Part shown: piece by piece, positions 8,022-10,694 of the stretch
How positions within the stretch are numbered: the first letter of the stretch is position 1
Layout: every line of letters starts with the position of its first letter
From: CANHEE01 sp043777755
Lineage (GTDB): Bacteria; Bacteroidota; Bacteroidia; Chitinophagales; Saprospiraceae
Direction: 5' to 3'
DNA: 10,694 nt
Assembly (NCBI GenBank): GCA_043777755.1
Contig: JAYWHK010000115.1
Coordinates: 1 to 10,694, forward strand
Program-made: the position numbers and the translations under genes
Notes under the pieces: generated by a model
What the model was told of the DNA's origin: nothing
What the model saw: the letters and a program-made list of their open reading frames with translations, nothing else
Databases searched by the model: none

Positions 8022-8064
8022 TAGTAAGTCCCTCCTTCGGAGGGATTTAGGGAGGTCTTTACTA
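8022..8064. repeat. REP-like GC-rich palindromic element
   Basis: The core TCCCTCC (8029-8035), loop TTC, GGAGGGA (8039-8045) is a perfect 7-bp hairpin. A second GGGAGG (8050-8055) could pair with the same left arm instead. Outer arms TAGTAA (8022-8027) and TTACTA (8059-8064) enclose it. It is far more GC-rich than its surroundings and resembles the palindromic repeats scattered between genes in many Bacteroidota genomes. No second copy lies in this window, so its repeat nature is from recollection of such elements. It could also weaken transcription from the phosphatase gene into the symporter gene. Confidence 0.6.
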
Positions 8065-8078
8065 CAACTCAAAACATT

Positions 8079-9875
8079 ATGATAAAACTACTTTCTACGA
8101 TTGACATTGCTGTCGTTATTTTACTATTAATCTTTATTGTAGGTGCAAGTATGTACTCCAGTTTTAACAAAAAAACTTCGGAAGAGTACTTCATGGCGAG
8201 CCGTTCATTGCGATGGTGGTCGGTTGCGGGTTCTATTTTTGGAACAAATATTCATGCGCAACAAATCATCGGTATGATGGGCGTTGGCTACTCGGTAGGT
8301 TTTGCGCAAAGCCATTATGAGGTTTGGGCGATTCCTGCGATTCTGATTGTGGCTTACATTTTTATTCCGATTTATAGGAAACGAAACTTTTTTACACTTT
8401 CCCAATTTTTAGAAAGTCGCTACAACTCGCAAGCTCGATTGGCTTACACAATTTTGATGATTACCTTCATTATGATTCAGTTGGTTGGCGGTTTTTACAT
8501 TGGAAGCCGTACTTTGGGTTTGCTTTTTGCGGATACTTCTTTTGCGCCAAGCTACTTGCAAGGCATTATGTTGATAGCTTTTGTGACAGTTTTATTCACT
8601 GTTTTTGGCGGCATGGAATCGGTCGTGATTGCAGATAACATCTTGACAATCATTATGATAGCTTCTGTTCTACTCATTGGAACGCTTACGTATATGCAGC
8701 CTGAAATTGGTGGTTTATGGAATTTAATCGCACTCGACCATGCCCAAGAAAACAAAATGCACTTGTATCTTCCATCGAATCACCCCAAGTTGCCGTGGTC
8801 TGGGATTTTTTCAGGATTGACCATTTTGAATATGTTTTATTGGACAACCAATCAGTACCAAGTACAACGTGTTTTGGCAGCGAAAACAGATAGAGATGCC
8901 CGTTTGGGTTCGATAGCGGCAGGTTTTTTAAAAATGATTATCCCATTTTTTTCAATAGCAGCTGGAACAGCAGCGTTTTATATTTTTAAAAATCGCTACG
9001 GTGCAGATGCTGTAAAACCAGACGATACTTTTTTGACTTTGCTAAAAACTGTTGTTCCAATGGGTTACGGTTTTGTTGGTTTGATTTTGGCAGGTTTGAC
9101 TTGCGCCATTTTTTCAGCGATTTACTCCATGATGAACTCCGTTTCGACCATGTTGGCGTATGATGTTTATAGAAAATACATCAATCCTGATGCGAATGAT
9201 ACAAAAATGGTTCGTTTTGGGCAATTTTTTGTATTTGTGATGTGTGGAATTGCCGTTTCTTTGGCATATTACACCTATGACCCGAACTCTACGGAAAACT
9301 TTTTCTTAAAATTAGCGAGCCAAACTTCTTACATCAAGCCAGGTTTGGTAGTTGCATTTTTCTGGGGTGTTTTTTGGAAAAAAACAAATCCGACAGCAGC
9401 AGTTATTGTATTGTTGTGTTCTCCGCTGATAGGTTTGGCGTGTGATTTTACGTATGAAAACTACTTGGTACATTTTGATTTTATAAAAAATACCTTTGGA
9501 GAAAAATTCAATTTCTTGTACCGTGTATTTATGATATTTTTGCTTGGTTCTATCATGGTTTATGTTTTGAGTAAAATCATGAACAATAAAAGCAACGCAA
9601 TCAATGAAGAAGCAAGCGAATTGACCGTTTCTATTGCAGGATTTGAAAAAGTCGTTTTTGCTGTTGCAGCGATTCATATTCCATTGATTGTCATGTCTTT
9701 ATACCATATTATAACGCCACAATTTGCAGCATTTCCAGCGGCGGCACTTACTTTTGGCTTGTTTGTTTGGTTCTTAAAAAAGGAAAAAAGGGATTATCCA
9801 TTTTATGAATCTGATATTTTTTATGCAGGATTGTTAAGTTCTGCGATGAGTTGGATTATGTATTATTTTGCGTAA
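8079..9875 (+). CDS. Sodium:solute symporter, SSS (SLC5-like) family
   Basis: This inner-membrane symporter of 598 residues uses the sodium gradient to import a small solute. It has about 13-14 hydrophobic helices with the LeuT-like order of the family. TM1 region: EEYFMASRSLRWWSVAGSIF and NIHAQQIIGMMG (58-69). The SSS signature before TM7 is TTNQYQVQRVLAAKT (256-270). The TM8 stretch FSAIYSMMNSVSTMLAYDVY (345-364) contains the Ser/Thr residues that form the Na2 sodium site in characterised relatives. A longer C-terminal extension (about 500-598) adds a charged linker and two more hydrophobic segments, as in vertebrate SGLT-type members. The substrate cannot be fixed; a sugar is usual for Bacteroidota paralogues with this layout, and a hexosaminidase gene lies 2.4 kb away but is not co-transcribed. 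The ATG at 8079 follows an AT-rich leader without a clear ribosome-binding site, as is normal in this phylum. Confidence 0.93.
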   Translation: MIKLLSTIDIAVVILLLIFIVGASMYSSFNKKTSEEYFMASRSLRWWSVAGSIFGTNIHAQQIIGMMGVGYSVGFAQSHYEVWAIPAILIVAYIFIPIYRKRNFFTLSQFLESRYNSQARLAYTILMITFIMIQLVGGFYIGSRTLGLLFADTSFAPSYLQGIMLIAFVTVLFTVFGGMESVVIADNILTIIMIASVLLIGTLTYMQPEIGGLWNLIALDHAQENKMHLYLPSNHPKLPWSGIFSGLTILNMFYWTTNQYQVQRVLAAKTDRDARLGSIAAGFLKMIIPFFSIAAGTAAFYIFKNRYGADAVKPDDTFLTLLKTVVPMGYGFVGLILAGLTCAIFSAIYSMMNSVSTMLAYDVYRKYINPDANDTKMVRFGQFFVFVMCGIAVSLAYYTYDPNSTENFFLKLASQTSYIKPGLVVAFFWGVFWKKTNPTAAVIVLLCSPLIGLACDFTYENYLVHFDFIKNTFGEKFNFLYRVFMIFLLGSIMVYVLSKIMNNKSNAINEEASELTVSIAGFEKVVFAVAAIHIPLIVMSLYHIITPQFAAFPAAALTFGLFVWFLKKEKRDYPFYESDIFYAGLLSSAMSWIMYYFA

Positions 9876-9894
9876 AAATTTTTCAATACAAAAA

Positions 9895-9977
9895 ATCGAG
9901 TAGGAGGAAAAGAATAACGTAAGTTATTCTTTTCCGACCTCTCACCACTAAGCGTACCGTTCGGTACTTAGTGGTTC
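9895..9977 (-). ncRNA. Group II intron domains V and VI
   Basis: Domain V, read 9977 to 9944, pairs ACCACTAAGT with GCTTAGTGGT, leaves the two-base AC bulge on the 3' strand, and caps with ACC-GAAC-GGT. Domain VI, read 9943 to 9895, pairs GAG with CTC and AGG with CCT, then a 13-bp stem (9935-9923 with 9918-9906) and a UUAC loop. Between CCT and CTC an unpaired A (position 9901) sits seven bases from the 3' end, the classical branch-point position. The intron ends in AT. Counting from the AC bulge, the catalytic triad is C-A-C with an A-U pair where the near-invariant G-U wobble is expected. Confidence 0.75.
9906..9935. terminator. Domain VI hairpin as possible terminator for the symporter gene
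   Basis: On the plus strand the same perfect 13-bp stem (GGAAAAGAATAAC, loop GTAA, GTTATTCTTTTCC) lies 30 bp after the symporter stop and contains a TTCTTTT run in its second arm. It has no following T-tract, so termination would be weak. It is the only strong hairpin close to that stop codon. Confidence 0.25.
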
Positions 9978-9978
9978 A

Positions 9979-10137
9979 TTAGGAACGAGCCTTATATCTT
10001 TTGTAAAGCTCTGTTAATGATACATACCCTTGTCGCTTGAACCAATTGTTGGCTAGACTGGTCGTTAGGATTGGACTATGTGCGATGCGCCAATACTGAC
10101 TTGTCCTGAAATACTCTCTGTTTTCCAAACTTCCCAT
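9979..10137 (-). pseudogene. C-terminal remnant of group II intron reverse transcriptase/maturase
   Basis: A 52-codon open frame ends TAA just before domain V, exactly where intron-encoded proteins normally stop. The product contains QYWRIAHSPILTTSLANNWF (14-33) and then KRQGYVSLTELYKRYKARS, which resembles the extreme C-terminus of bacterial intron-encoded proteins (WR..HSP.L..SL.N....GY.SL.E.Y). The frame is closed by a TGA (10143-10141) just upstream of the first ATG. No reverse transcriptase domain, no YADD motif and no maturase helices can be found upstream, so this is what is left after an internal deletion. It cannot encode a working enzyme. Confidence 0.7.
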
Positions 10138-10610
10138 CTCTCAAAATTCCGCTATCATCTAAAAAAAAGACCATAGCGTTTGGCTGCTGTCGTCATTTGT
10201 CCAATAGTTAACTCTTGCTATTGTTTACTTACTAATGTTCAGTCCTTCCCTAACTTCCTTTAAAAAATTAGGTACTATGACCTCTGCCGACTTCTGTTAA
10301 TACTGCCTTCAATATCACTATCAAAGTTCGCTTGTAGCTGATGGCATTTCATCCGCCCGTAAAGCATATTAACAGACCTCCCCAAGTAAGATTAATTTCT
10401 TCCTTCTCATGTCACCGCCATATTTACTTACCTAACTTTCGGATAGGTATAGGACTTCGTTTTGTTTTGCAAACTCGTCCAATTAGATAAGCCTTATATA
10501 TGGTTTCTGTTCGTCGGTGCGAGAATTTGTCGCCGGCTTCCTTCAGATTCGTCTTCACAAACGACACCATTGCCTATAACTAATACTTCCCCTATCAGGG
10601 CAATGTCATT

Positions 10611-10694
10611 AAGCTAAGAATTTTATAGCCATTTTTTCATAATTATCTAAAAATCAATTGATTATAAAATATTTTAAAAAAATAAAGCCTTTAA
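10611..10694. other. AT-rich flank beyond the intron
   Basis: These 84 bases hold no supported gene. On the minus strand the stretch contains TTAAAGGCTTTATTTTTTT at the window edge, a short palindrome followed by a T-run that could be the terminator of a gene outside the window. The bases next to the intron form the presumed 5' exon. Confidence 0.4.

Larger units (their letters stand above)
9895..10610 (-). mobile_element. Group II intron with most of its protein gene deleted
   Basis: On the minus strand this reads as a group II intron, a self-splicing retroelement. Its 3' end is CTCGAT at 9900-9895. Domains VI and V are recognisable (see the separate entry) and are directly preceded by the end of a reverse transcriptase/maturase reading frame. 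The 5' portion (about 10610-10290) is rich in hairpins without coding potential, as expected for domains I-III; an outer stem pairs CATTGCC (10606-10600) with GGCAATG (about 10575-10569). The 5' boundary is not sharp: I see no clean GUGYG start, so the end at about 10610 is an estimate. A complete element would carry a protein gene well over 1 kb long in domain IV; here the whole intron is about 715 bp. It lies 20 bp beyond the symporter stop on the opposite strand and interrupts no visible gene. Confidence 0.75.

Noticed and set aside
9312..9677. 121-residue minus-strand open frame inside the symporter gene
   Set aside because: It is an antisense shadow of well-matched SSS transmembrane segments.
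9906..9975. Two adjacent hairpins as a possible attachment site or insertion-sequence inverted repeats
   Set aside because: They match the order, bulges and spacing of group II intron domains VI and V much better, and there is no transposase or integrase.
10155..10196. Short minus-strand frame beginning MTTAAKRYGLFF near an eight-T run
   Set aside because: It stops after 13 codons. Shifting frame at the T run extends it, but the product resembles nothing I recognise, so I treat it as domain IV RNA or deleted-gene debris.
10290..10370. Minus-strand frame of about 25 codons beginning MKCHQLQANF
   Set aside because: It is short, lies where domains II-IV of the intron RNA are expected, and has no family resemblance.

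Overview
The window looks like a stretch of an AT-rich Bacteroidota chromosome (Cytophagales-like, exact lineage not determinable). Support comes from the gene content (periplasmic-TPR sensor kinase, GIN/DUF2807 head-domain protein, short GH20 hexosaminidase, SSS symporter), weak or absent Shine-Dalgarno sequences, promoter boxes of the Bacteroidota form TAnnTTTG, and a GC-rich REP-like palindrome of a style common in that phylum.

Left part (1-3200): a 13-bp hairpin lies just before a membrane-anchored histidine kinase gene with TPR repeats. It is followed on the same strand by a secreted GIN-domain (DUF2807) protein with six spaced glycine-serine-glycine turns. A strong 20-bp-stem bidirectional terminator separates this from a convergent SixA-like histidine phosphatase gene.

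Middle part (3195-8004): the minus strand carries the phosphatase and a secreted GH20 beta-N-acetylhexosaminidase, separated by 290 bp of AT-rich DNA with a good minus-strand promoter candidate. Divergent from the hexosaminidase, and behind a TATCTTTG box, is a probable two-gene operon: a polytopic GT-C-like membrane protein of unknown function and, 7 bp later, a small zinc-site HAD phosphatase of the GmhB/HisB-N type. Together they may act on a cell-surface sugar, but no substrate can be read from the sequence.

Right part (8005-10694): a REP-like palindrome lies in the gap before a complete SSS-family sodium:solute symporter. The last 819 bp hold no intact gene. About 715 bp of it reads, on the minus strand, as a group II intron: domain VI with a bulged A seven bases from the 3' end, a domain V hairpin, and the last 52 codons of the intron-encoded reverse transcriptase/maturase ending just before domain V. 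The rest of the protein gene is deleted, and the middle base of the domain V catalytic triad appears to be A instead of G. This is the most unusual item in the window. I found no CRISPR array, tRNA, rRNA, toxin-antitoxin pair or defence system.
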